From the NCBI RefSeq assembly GCF_004104055.1, contig NZ_QOVJ01000008.1, positions 1 through 64,000 of the forward strand: a stretch of DNA of 64,000 nt, read 5' to 3'. Positions 1 through 7,615 of the stretch are shown here, piece after piece. The stretch comes from Leeuwenhoekiella aestuarii (GTDB lineage: Bacteria > Bacteroidota > Bacteroidia > Flavobacteriales > Flavobacteriaceae). Position numbers and translations under genes: made by a program. How positions within the stretch are numbered: position 1 is the stretch's first letter; each line of letters begins with the position of its first letter. Under the pieces are notes generated by a model, which was not told the origin of the DNA, did not search any database, and worked only from the letters and a program-made list of their open reading frames with translations.

Positions 1-279
1 TTATTTTTAGATCCTTGAAAACTACGCAAATCCCTTATCGTGCGGATAGCAAACCGCTACGCTAGGCTATCCTCCACTGCCCGCCGCTGTGGCATTTGCT
101 TGTTTTACTACAGATCTAAAAAGTAGGCCGTTTCCAAAATCAGAACTGAAAATAATATTTTTTAGCTTTCTTTTTCTTCAGTATAGCAAAAAGGTCCCGT
201 TAAGAATTTTCGAAGCCTTGGAGAAAATTTAGGGGACTTATTGCGGTTTTGCCCCTAAAGGCAAAAAATACCTAAGAAA
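1..279. repeat. Long direct repeat, copy 1
   Basis: This stretch is repeated almost base for base at 665-942, a constant offset of 664. I see one substitution near position 88 (gtggca against gcggca) and divergence only after about 253. It may continue to the left of the window. It holds no convincing reading frame. Its function is unknown; a dispersed non-coding repeat of the genome is the simplest reading. Confidence 0.85.
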
Positions 280-391
280 TGTGCCTGAGCAAATAGTCGC
301 TACAGAACCAAAATAGAGATAAGCGCATTCAATCTGACCATTTAAAAACAATAAAAACTACAGATTAAAAAGTGTCTTCTCTTTTGGTTAG

Positions 392-430
392 CCTGTCCTG
401 AGCGATAGTCGAAGGATTTCTTTGGACGGG
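392..430. repeat. Dispersed 'cctgagcgatagtcgaagg' repeat
   Basis: The core cctgagcgatagtcgaagg followed by atttctttggac is seen here and again at about 964-998. Related sequences of the type ccctgagc...gtcgaagg occur at about 2251, 21441, 30996 and 58706 in this window. This kind of short G/C-rich repeat between genes is familiar from flavobacterial genomes. No function is evident. Confidence 0.6.
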
Positions 431-440
431 CAAACCGACA

Positions 441-597
441 AAGGAGGTTCACGAGCTCCCGTAAAAATAAAAATCCCGCGAGCTAAACCGAGGACACGAG
501 GTTCACGAGTTCCCGTAAAATAATAATCACGCGAGCTAAACCGAGGACACGAGGTTCACGAGCTCCCGTAAAATAATAATCACGCGAGTAAAGAATA
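441..597. repeat. Three tandem ~53 bp repeats
   Basis: Three units begin at 444, 498 and 551 with gaggttcacgag, followed by ctcccgtaaaa (ttcccgtaaaa in the second) and a short A/T-rich stretch ending cgcgag. The period is 53-54 bp. A fourth unit lies apart at 1058-1098. Units 2 to 4 are preceded by aaaccgaggacac. The units are nearly the same along their whole length, so they are not a CRISPR repeat-spacer array. Confidence 0.75.
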
Positions 598-664
598 GTA
601 ATTATAATTTCTATTTCTGTTCATTTTTTCCATCGATGAAAAAACGAACCAAAAAAATCTAGGC

Positions 665-942
665 TTATTTTTAGATCCTTGAAAACTACGCAAATCCCTT
701 ATCGTGCGGATAGCAAACCGCTACGCTAGGCTATCCTCCACTGCCCGCCGCTGCGGCATTTGCTTGTTTTACTACAGATCTAAAAAGTAGGCCGTTTCCA
801 AAATCAGAACTGAAAATAATATTTTTTAGCTTTCTTTTTCTTCAGTATAGCAAAAAGGTCCCGTTAAGAATTTTCGAAGCCTTGGAGAAAATTTAGGGGA
901 CTTATTGCGGTTTTGCCTGATAAGGCAAAAATACCTAAGAAA
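665..942. repeat. Long direct repeat, copy 2
   Basis: Second copy of the segment at 1-279. It is followed, as copy 1 is after a gap, by the cctgagcgatagtcgaagg repeat and a ~53 bp unit, so the whole composite block appears duplicated, with the second copy shortened. A 65-codon frame on the minus strand (826-1023) runs through it, but I see no reason to think it is translated. Confidence 0.85.
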
Positions 943-1040
943 AAGGGTCTTTTCTTTTGTTGAGCCTGTCCTGAGCGATAGTCGAAGGATTTCTTTGGAC
1001 AAGCAAAGAAAATGAACAAACATTATTGGTAGTTAAAATG

Positions 1041-1100
1041 ACTCAAACCGAGGACACGAGGTTCACGAGCTCCCGTAAAAATAAAAAACACGCGAGTAAA
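1041..1100. repeat. Separate fourth copy of the ~53 bp repeat
   Basis: Starts with caaaccgaggacac and continues gaggttcacgagctcccgt from 1058, as in the tandem units at 441-597. It ends with cacgcgagtaaag, like the last tandem unit. Confidence 0.7.
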
Positions 1101-1167
1101 GAAAATGAACAGAATCTCCTCATATACCACACCCTTCTCCTATAGATTAGGAAGTTTGATTCTAGAA

Positions 1168-1272
1168 AGCATCTCTAGTGAGATGCTGAAACACGTTCAG
1201 CAAGACGATTAAAAAACCTACGTGTAAGTGCGCGATTGTATCGCGCGCTTTAATTTCGATTATCGAGTAAAT
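1168..1272. repeat. Hairpin-rich repeat element overlapping the GH43 stop
   Basis: Contains a perfect 8-bp stem at 1168-1187 (agcatctc, loop tagt, gagatgct) and a perfect 7-bp stem at 1230-1246 (gcgcgat, loop tgt, atcgcgc). The end, ttcgattatcgagtaaa, matches the end of the dispersed two-hairpin element at 3309-3418 and 14263-14382. On the minus strand this end supplies the stop codon and the last residues of the GH43 gene. It lacks the T-run of an intrinsic terminator, but its place just 3' of a gene suggests a role in transcript ends. Confidence 0.55.
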
Positions 1273-2198
1273 GCTTTTTGAATCGCTTTCAACTCCTTTC
1301 GGGAAACACGTATCGCAGTCCCATGTCGAATTCCATCAGGAAAGGAAACCTGATCAGAAATATCGGTCCAGTTTTTTAAGTCGGTAGATTGTACCGCGCC
1401 GTATTGATGGTCGGTATATTTATCAAAATAGACCAGCCACTCCCCGTCTTTCTGAATCAGCGTAGGTCCTTCGGCCCAGTAGTTTCCGGTAATGGGTTCG
1501 CTTGCTTCCGAATACGGTCCGGTTACGTGTTGTGCGGTGGCTACTTTGAGGTTTTTATGTGCCGGTTCGCGGGTTTCGTCTTTTAAAACCATCACATACT
1601 GTTTCCCGTCCCATTGAATCGTGGCATCTATCGAATTGAAACCGGGTTCGTAAAGCACCTGGGCCTTGCTAAATTCTTTAAAATCTTTGGTAAGCGTATA
1701 ATACATACGGTGGTTATACCCCGCATCCAGTTCCGATTGCGTTTCGGGATACAAACCGGGAATGGTTGTCGCCCAGTAGATCATATACTCCTCGTTTTGG
1801 GCATCATAAGTGATCTCCGGCGCCCAGCAGTTACGCGCCGTTTCTTCGTGTTGCATCACCGGAATCAAGTGCTGTTCAGACCAGTGTATCAAATCATCGG
1901 AGGAGGCATAACCGATGCCCCGCTCGGTCCAGCCTGTGGTCCACACCATATGATACTTACCATCTCCACCTTTGATGACTGCCGGATCCCGCATCAGTTT
2001 TTGCTCCCCCACTTCGGGGGTAAGAATAGACTGATCGTTGTTTAAAGACTTCCAATGCAGCGCGTCGGTGCTGTAAGCCAGATGTAACCCATCCTCGCCA
2101 TTGCCTTTAAAATAGGTGAAAATATAGGCCGGATCCTGGGCGTTGCAGGAGGTGCATGCAAAGGTTAGTATTAAAAGTAGAGATAGATTTCGGAGCAT
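1260..2198 (-). CDS. GH43-like glycoside hydrolase, lipoprotein
   Basis: A 312-residue protein with a lipoprotein signal (lipobox ending at Cys18, followed by NAQD), so it is probably anchored to a membrane. It has the five-bladed-propeller pattern of glycoside hydrolase family 43. The expected acidic residues are visible: Asp71 in MRDPAV (general base), Asp181 in NSIDAT (pKa modulator) and Glu243 in WAEGP (acid), with CWAPE at 124-128. Enzymes of this family usually remove arabinose or xylose side chains. It is the last gene of the catabolic set 1260-7356, next to esterase, GH105 and GH106, which suggests action on pectic side chains. Substrate and subfamily are inference. Confidence 0.82.
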   Translation of the reverse strand: MLRNLSLLLILTFACTSCNAQDPAYIFTYFKGNGEDGLHLAYSTDALHWKSLNNDQSILTPEVGEQKLMRDPAVIKGGDGKYHMVWTTGWTERGIGYASSDDLIHWSEQHLIPVMQHEETARNCWAPEITYDAQNEEYMIYWATTIPGLYPETQSELDAGYNHRMYYTLTKDFKEFSKAQVLYEPGFNSIDATIQWDGKQYVMVLKDETREPAHKNLKVATAQHVTGPYSEASEPITGNYWAEGPTLIQKDGEWLVYFDKYTDHQYGAVQSTDLKNWTDISDQVSFPDGIRHGTAIRVSRKELKAIQKAFTR

Positions 2199-2250
2199 AA
2201 TTAAAACGTGTATAATGGGCTTGTATCTGCAGTAGCAATCATAGCAGCCT

Positions 2251-2274
2251 GTCCCCTCGAGCGCAGTCGAGAGG
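2251..2274. repeat. Dispersed 'gcgcagtcga' repeat with short stem
   Basis: The stretch gtcccctcgagcgcagtcga followed by gagg folds as cctcga/tcgagagg. The same element, in another version, is translated inside the GDP-fucose synthase gene at 54778-54811. Confidence 0.55.
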
Positions 2275-2371
2275 TTGTAAAACTCAATTTATAATCGCAA
2301 GGTCTCGTCCCGAAAACATTCGGGAGCGCTCAACCTGACATTTAAATTCTGATATCATTAAGTAGTGATTT

Positions 2372-3292
2372 TTATTCAGACACCAACCCATGCTTCTGCA
2401 TCCATAAAGTTAAAGCTTTGGGCCAGGAGTTTGCAGTGGCAGTACGCCCCATTCCAAAACCGTGACCCCCATCTTCGTAGAGGTGCATTTCGGCAGGTAC
2501 ACCAGCATCTTTGAGTGCTAAATAATACCGAATACTGTTTTCTACAGGCACCGCACCATCATCAGTTGCGTGTACCAAAAAGGTCATGGGAGTTTCAGGC
2601 GTGACCTGATATTCTCCACTGGTGTTGTAAACCTCAGCCTGAGTGGTTTTTTTGCCCAGCAAATTATCACGCGAGCCCTGGTGTGTGATGCCCTCCTGCA
2701 TACTGATCACCGGATAGATCAACACTGCAAAATCAGGCCGGGCTGAAACCCCTTCCGTACTCGTATAAACGGCACCGGCATAATGTGTCGAGGCTGTGGA
2801 AGCCAAATGTCCCCCGGCAGAAAAACCCATGATCCCCACTTTTGAAGCATCTATACCATAATCCCCGGCGTGTTGCCGCACATAGCGAATGGCGCGCTGG
2901 GCATCCTGTAGCGGCCCTATACTTTTATCCTGCATAATGCGATCGTGGGGCAAACGGTATTTGAGTACAAAACCGGTCACGCCCTGTTCGGCAAACCAGG
3001 CTCCCAGTTTATAACCTTCCTTGTTAATGGCCAGATGACTGTAGCCGCCACCGGGACAGATCACTACGGCTGTTCCGTTTGCTGTTCCGGCTTCTGGAGT
3101 GAAAATGGTCAATGTGGGATTTGTGACCTTTCCATAACCACGGATTTCCTCACCGTCAAACTGTTGTTCTTCAGTGTAGTTCTCATCGGCAATACTTCCG
3201 GGCACTTCATCCCAAAGTTCGACTTCCTGCTGTTGCGCAATAAGGGCGTTGCTTGCAAATAAGCTCATTAAAAGTAGGTGTTTGAATTTCAT
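2372..3292 (-). CDS. Secreted alpha/beta hydrolase, probable sugar acetylesterase
   Basis: A 306-residue protein with a signal peptide (about 1-20, ending LIAQ). It has an oxyanion-hole PGGGY at 80-84, the nucleophile elbow GFSAGG with Ser158, an acid in HATDD (Asp244/245) and the catalytic His277 in GGHGFG. This is the layout of the BD-FAE/axe-type esterases that are common in polysaccharide utilisation loci, where they remove acetyl groups so that glycosidases can act. It lies between the GH43 and GH105 genes on the same strand, 173 bp after the first and about 180 bp before the second. Acetylated rhamnogalacturonan or xylan are both possible; the neighbours favour the former. Confidence 0.82.
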   Translation of the reverse strand: MKFKHLLLMSLFASNALIAQQQEVELWDEVPGSIADENYTEEQQFDGEEIRGYGKVTNPTLTIFTPEAGTANGTAVVICPGGGYSHLAINKEGYKLGAWFAEQGVTGFVLKYRLPHDRIMQDKSIGPLQDAQRAIRYVRQHAGDYGIDASKVGIMGFSAGGHLASTASTHYAGAVYTSTEGVSARPDFAVLIYPVISMQEGITHQGSRDNLLGKKTTQAEVYNTSGEYQVTPETPMTFLVHATDDGAVPVENSIRYYLALKDAGVPAEMHLYEDGGHGFGMGRTATANSWPKALTLWMQKHGLVSE

Positions 3293-3308
3293 CCTGTAAT
3301 TTAAATAA

Positions 3309-3418
3309 ATTACTTCGGGCTAAGCCCAAAAAGCATTAAATTGAATAATCCATTTTTAGAACACGTGTTAGCGCGCTATTGTATCGCGTACTTATAAATC
3401 TCGATTCTCGAGTAAATC
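3309..3418. repeat. Two-hairpin dispersed intergenic element
   Basis: Begins acttcgggctaagccc, then aaagcattaaa..gaataa..atttttaga, then a stem cgcg/cgcg (3372-3388) and a second perfect stem ctcga-ttc-tcgag (3400-3412), ending gtaaa. The same order is seen at 14263-14382 and, less well kept, at 21303-21452 and 58610-58720. It separates the esterase and GH105 genes. Confidence 0.6.
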
Positions 3419-3470
3419 CGGTTAAACTAGCGTTGTTTTTATAAGCGACTTCCCAGTAATACAAAACTTG

Positions 3471-4595
3471 CTACTCTTCGAGACGGTACATTTCGGCACC
3501 TGCTAACAGAAAACAACCCAAACCATAATCCTCAAAATCGGGTTGCTTGGTATACGAAAGCGGCTGCCCGTCTTTAGGTTCTTTTCCGGTAGATTGCAAC
3601 CACCCCAGGAATCCGTTTTCGTGTAAGCTTTCCGTGGTCAGCGCATTCCAGGCTTTAGTAACTACGGGTAAATAGGTTTCACGGTCTAAGAGATCGTTAT
3701 TGATCCCGTAAGCGATTCCGTATACAAACAAGGCGGTTCCCGAAGCTTCTTTCCCTCCAAAATGCGTGGGATCGTGCAAACTCACATTCCAAAAGCCATC
3801 CTTGCGCTGAACCTTAATCAGTGCTTCAGCCATCGCCTGCAAGTCTTCAACATACTGCTTGCGGTGTGGCGCATCTTCGGGAATGATCGAAAGCGTTTTG
3901 GCCAGAGCAGCGATCACCCAACCATTACCGCGACTCCAATACGAATCTTCCCCATTCGGCTCCGTATACGGCGGATCGAAATCGGCATCCCGCCACCAGA
4001 GTCCGTCTTCCGGATTAAAAAGTCCGTTTCCACCGATCACATTTCGGCTTTCCATATACATCTGGTACATTTTTTCAAAGTAGCGCGGATCGTTCTCGAG
4101 CACTCCCATTTTCGCAAACACCGGCATCCCCATTTGTATGGCGTCGATCCAGTCCCAATCGTCCTGTTGCGGGGTATGTAAAAACTTCTGCATACAGGCG
4201 CGGGTATTTTTCAGCTTTTCCGGATCGGGTTGCAGATTGTATAAATCAATATAGGTCTGAGCCGCATCATAATCATCGGCATTGCGGGTTTCATTCCCAC
4301 TGCGGAAGCCCCACTGGTGAAAATTAGCCCAATCCAAAGCATAGTTGTAGTACTCCGCTTTGGGATAGATTTCGTGCAGGGCCAGCAATCCCTCATAATA
4401 CACCCCACGCGTCCAGATATGACTGGGACGCTCTTTATTGGTGATAATGGTTTTACCCACATCCGGCCATTTTTCCATAAAATAGGCATTGGCGAGTTGC
4501 ATGTCTTGGAGAATCGCATCTCGTTCTATCGGTTTTTGTGCAGCACAATTAAGACTGAAAAGTGCAGGGAGCAGGAGTATAAATAGCTTATTCAT
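3471..4595 (-). CDS. GH105 unsaturated uronyl (rhamnogalacturonyl) hydrolase
   Basis: A 374-residue lipoprotein (lipobox SLNC, Cys17). It reads as the YteR/RhiN family of (alpha/alpha)6-barrel enzymes, which hydrate and release the 4,5-unsaturated uronic acid left at the end of oligosaccharides by polysaccharide lyases. The catalytic Asp is expected in WIDAIQMGMPV (Asp151), and YWSRGNGW at 219-226 is the other family signature. The length fits GH105/GH88. It is 19 bp downstream of the GH106 gene, so the two are probably co-transcribed. Together with GH106 this points to rhamnogalacturonan I or a similar rhamnose-uronate glycan. No polysaccharide lyase is seen in the window. Confidence 0.88.
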   Translation of the reverse strand: MNKLFILLLPALFSLNCAAQKPIERDAILQDMQLANAYFMEKWPDVGKTIITNKERPSHIWTRGVYYEGLLALHEIYPKAEYYNYALDWANFHQWGFRSGNETRNADDYDAAQTYIDLYNLQPDPEKLKNTRACMQKFLHTPQQDDWDWIDAIQMGMPVFAKMGVLENDPRYFEKMYQMYMESRNVIGGNGLFNPEDGLWWRDADFDPPYTEPNGEDSYWSRGNGWVIAALAKTLSIIPEDAPHRKQYVEDLQAMAEALIKVQRKDGFWNVSLHDPTHFGGKEASGTALFVYGIAYGINNDLLDRETYLPVVTKAWNALTTESLHENGFLGWLQSTGKEPKDGQPLSYTKQPDFEDYGLGCFLLAGAEMYRLEE

Positions 4596-4614
4596 TAGAA
4601 TTGATTTAAAGGTA

Positions 4615-7356
4615 TTAATGGGTTTCGGTTGTAAGCGGAATCAAACGTACAGGTCCTAACAATCCCGAAGGGGTTGGTTCCCAGACGGAAGCATCAAAGG
4701 CTTTATAATCTTTATTGACCATATTGATCTCGTAAAAATTCTTCCACTCTTCCCCGCGCAGTTCTTTGGCGCGGATTCGGTTTGCGGCCAGATTGGTCAC
4801 TTTAATTTTCAGGGTATTCGTGCCGACTTTGAGTGGACCCAAATCCAATTGATAAGGCACAGACCAGGCAGTACCCACATACGCATCGTTGAGCCAGACT
4901 TCAGCACTTTCCCGCACATCACCCAGACTTAACCTCCAGAAATCAGCCGCAGTTTTGGGTTTCTCAAAGCTGGTGGTATATACCGCAGTGCCTGAAAAAT
5001 GCTCGGCATCTTCGCCCAGAGTCGTCCAGGATTTCAGGGTATTCAGCGCTGCAGCTTTGGGTAGAACGGGACCGCCTTTTTCAAAAGTGAGTTGCCAGTC
5101 TTGATCTAAAACAAGGCCTTCATCAAGAGGTTCGGCATACGTCCAAGGTTTAATACCTTCAGGAACCTGAGTTTTTAAAATCAGTGCATCTCCGGAAGCG
5201 ATCTGTACCTTGACTTCGGTTTTCCCGTTTACGGTACGGGTGATGGCCCGGCCGGTTTTACGATTAAGCGGATCTAAGAGCGCCACCTCATCGGCCGCAA
5301 CCGCAAGCGGAATAAACTGGTCTACCGCTTTTGAAGTATGATTGACGAGGTAATAAATTTTGGAGTTTCCAGCACTACGGCGGATGAATTTGAGTCCGCT
5401 CTCCACCAGCCGTTCCGGATAGACGCCCGCTGCATTCAAGCCAGAATCCAAATCGACACCGCTCAGCTTGTTTTGAGCGATCAGGTTTTGCAGGGCTTCC
5501 GTTTGCTGCTCATACTCAAAAAATCCCGGAACACGTTCCGGCAAACCGGTAAAAATCACGGAAGCTCCGGCATCTTTTAAGGCTACCAGTTTTTGCAGGG
5601 TGGCCAAAGGCATAAATTCACAGTCCGGGACAACCAGCGATTTGTAGCTGCCGCCCGGCAGTACAATTTTTCCATTGACAACTTTGGCTTTTGCCAAAAA
5701 ATCATCCGAAAGGAAATCAACGCCATAGCCTTTTTGCATCAGCTCGTTGGTGGTTTCATAAAACGGAGTGTCCAGCAACCACTCGTTAAGGGAATGGATT
5801 TTAAACTGAAAAAACAACTGCCCGCCTTTAAAGCTGTTATACTGATCGTAAATGGGCCAGTACAGTAAAGTCTCATTATCGGGTTGGCCTTCCTGCAAAA
5901 CACTTTGCACATTGGCCAAATACGAAAACAGTGCCGGTGCATCTTTCCAAATCGTATTTTTCGGACTAAAATTTACCGAAGCGTAAAACTTCCAGCCCGG
6001 CCAGCCCGCGCGCTCCGGTGAGTAGGTAGAGCCGTGTAAAAAAATATGGTTTACGCCGTTAAGCAAAAGCTCTTCGGCTTCCGGTTTGGTTTGAGAAAGT
6101 GCGGTTTTAAAATGCTCCCGCAACCAGGTAAAGGTCTCGGAAGAAATCAGGGGTTTCCCCGCAATATGCCCTGCGCTCGAAGAGAACTTCAACATCACCG
6201 GATCGGCATCCCCGGTACGAATGTTTTCGGCCTCGCGTCTAAATCCGGCAATGTCATAAGGCATCGAGCCAAAAGTCTCACACTCGGGAATATCTGCCGA
6301 TGCGTACAGATCGATCAGATTTCCCGGCGAACCATGGGCCTGCAGTTTGGTCTTAAAGCCGTGCTTGTTCGCCCAGTCGGTCCAGGGTTCATCAAAACGA
6401 TGCAACAATAAATCGGACAGGGTTTCCCGATAATCACTTTTAACCCGGTTGCCCAGATCCGTATCGGTTTTACTCAATACTAAAGGGATATAGGGCTTTA
6501 GGTCATACCCACGAAACTCCTTAAAATATTTGAAGAATTTTGGGGTAAAATCCGTCCCATATACTTCATAACTGTCATTAAAAATCGCTCGGAGGTTTCT
6601 GTTTAGTTTCGCAAAAGCAGAATCGTAAGGCTGCACATAATCTTCAAAAGCTTCGGTAGAATAGTGATCAAGCGTATAACCCGCACCTCCCGGCGCGGAA
6701 CGTTTTACCTGCTGCCCGGTTTTACCGGTAAATAGGGCGTAAAGCCTATAGTCGGAATCTTGTGGGGTCCAGTTGAGTCTTCCCTCGGTTACCTTATCGG
6801 TTAAGTCAGTAAATTTTTCAGCTGAATCATAAGCCAACAAAGCCGTGAGTGTGGCGGGTTGCTTTTCTTTTGGATCCGGAAGAATTTCCTGATTAAAAGA
6901 CTCCCCGCGTTTGAGCTGGTATTGCTGCACCACCAGTTTGGTCGCGGCGTACTCCTGTTCTACCTGTGGTCCCCCATAGGGCCAGCCCGTTCCCAAAACC
7001 AGATCTACACCCAGTCCCAGACTGTCTGCCGTACGGAGTGTATAGTCTAACATCTCCAGCCATTTGGGAGAAAGATGATCCAGAAAATGGGTCTCCTCCC
7101 CTTTTGCACCATAAATAGGAGTGATCTCTACCCCGCCCAAACCGACTTCTTGAAAGGCAACAAGATGCGCTTTCAGGTTGGGTTTATCAACCGCACTGCC
7201 CATCCACCACCAGCGCGTCCAGGGTTTTGTGGTATTATGAACCTCCGGCCAAAGCACCTCACCTGAGTCAGAAAAGTCTTTAGCTTCCTGAGACTTACAG
7301 CACAATACAAGCACAAAACTCATGATATATATAAAAGAGTTGACGTAAAAACGCAT
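4615..7356 (-). CDS. GH106-type alpha-L-rhamnosidase, lipoprotein
   Basis: A 913-residue protein from the ATG at 7356. An upstream in-frame ATG at 7395 exists, but the chosen start gives a clean lipoprotein signal (MRFYVNSF..LVLCC). The start of the mature protein (TRWWWMGSAVDKPNLKAHL, GGVEITPIYG, LGTGWPYGGPQV) is typical of family 106 alpha-L-rhamnosidases, and the C-terminal ~120 residues form a jelly-roll sugar-binding domain (EVWLNDAYVGTAW). It would remove terminal rhamnose from the glycan. First gene of the minus-strand catabolic set and divergent from the SusC gene; the 260 bp between them carry operator-like repeats. Confidence 0.85.
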   Translation of the reverse strand: MRFYVNSFIYIMSFVLVLCCKSQEAKDFSDSGEVLWPEVHNTTKPWTRWWWMGSAVDKPNLKAHLVAFQEVGLGGVEITPIYGAKGEETHFLDHLSPKWLEMLDYTLRTADSLGLGVDLVLGTGWPYGGPQVEQEYAATKLVVQQYQLKRGESFNQEILPDPKEKQPATLTALLAYDSAEKFTDLTDKVTEGRLNWTPQDSDYRLYALFTGKTGQQVKRSAPGGAGYTLDHYSTEAFEDYVQPYDSAFAKLNRNLRAIFNDSYEVYGTDFTPKFFKYFKEFRGYDLKPYIPLVLSKTDTDLGNRVKSDYRETLSDLLLHRFDEPWTDWANKHGFKTKLQAHGSPGNLIDLYASADIPECETFGSMPYDIAGFRREAENIRTGDADPVMLKFSSSAGHIAGKPLISSETFTWLREHFKTALSQTKPEAEELLLNGVNHIFLHGSTYSPERAGWPGWKFYASVNFSPKNTIWKDAPALFSYLANVQSVLQEGQPDNETLLYWPIYDQYNSFKGGQLFFQFKIHSLNEWLLDTPFYETTNELMQKGYGVDFLSDDFLAKAKVVNGKIVLPGGSYKSLVVPDCEFMPLATLQKLVALKDAGASVIFTGLPERVPGFFEYEQQTEALQNLIAQNKLSGVDLDSGLNAAGVYPERLVESGLKFIRRSAGNSKIYYLVNHTSKAVDQFIPLAVAADEVALLDPLNRKTGRAITRTVNGKTEVKVQIASGDALILKTQVPEGIKPWTYAEPLDEGLVLDQDWQLTFEKGGPVLPKAAALNTLKSWTTLGEDAEHFSGTAVYTTSFEKPKTAADFWRLSLGDVRESAEVWLNDAYVGTAWSVPYQLDLGPLKVGTNTLKIKVTNLAANRIRAKELRGEEWKNFYEINMVNKDYKAFDASVWEPTPSGLLGPVRLIPLTTETH

Positions 7357-7440
7357 AGAATTAGGATTTAAAGCTGAAAATACAATGCATTGCACAAAGT
7401 CTCAAACCAAGCTAAAAGTAAGGGTTTAAGAAGCAAGTGC

Positions 7441-7536
7441 TATCCTGTGCCGTCCTGTTGAAAAAGGCGCTATCAGTATCTAGTTTCTAGAGTTTTAACA
7501 AAAAGCAGGACAGTACAGCCCTGTAAGTACAGGATA
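7441..7536. promoter_or_regulatory. Operator-like inverted repeats between GH106 and SusC
   Basis: Nested inverted repeats: tatcctgt at 7441-7448 pairs with acaggata at 7529-7536, and gtcctg at 7452-7457 pairs with caggac at 7506-7511. A compact palindrome tacag-cc-ctgta lies at 7514-7525. The cctgt/acagg word is thus present five times within 100 bp. The position between two divergent transcription units suggests a binding site for a shared regulator, but no regulator gene is seen next to it. Confidence 0.4.
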
Positions 7537-7615
7537 CCTCAAACGATGTAATTATATAATTTTAGCCAACAAACAATGATTTTAAAGTTAAAACTCTCAA
7601 AATCTTTTCTCTATT

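Noticed and set aside
441-597. Possible CRISPR array from three regularly spaced repeats
   Set aside because: The unit is nearly the same over its full 53-54 bp, so there are no unique spacers, and no cas genes are near.
826-1023. 65-codon frame on the minus strand in the repeat field
   Set aside because: It lies inside non-coding direct repeats and has no start signal or recognisable product.
1614-2045. 143-codon plus-strand frame
   Set aside because: It is the shadow of the GH43-like gene, which has signal peptide and catalytic motifs on the other strand.
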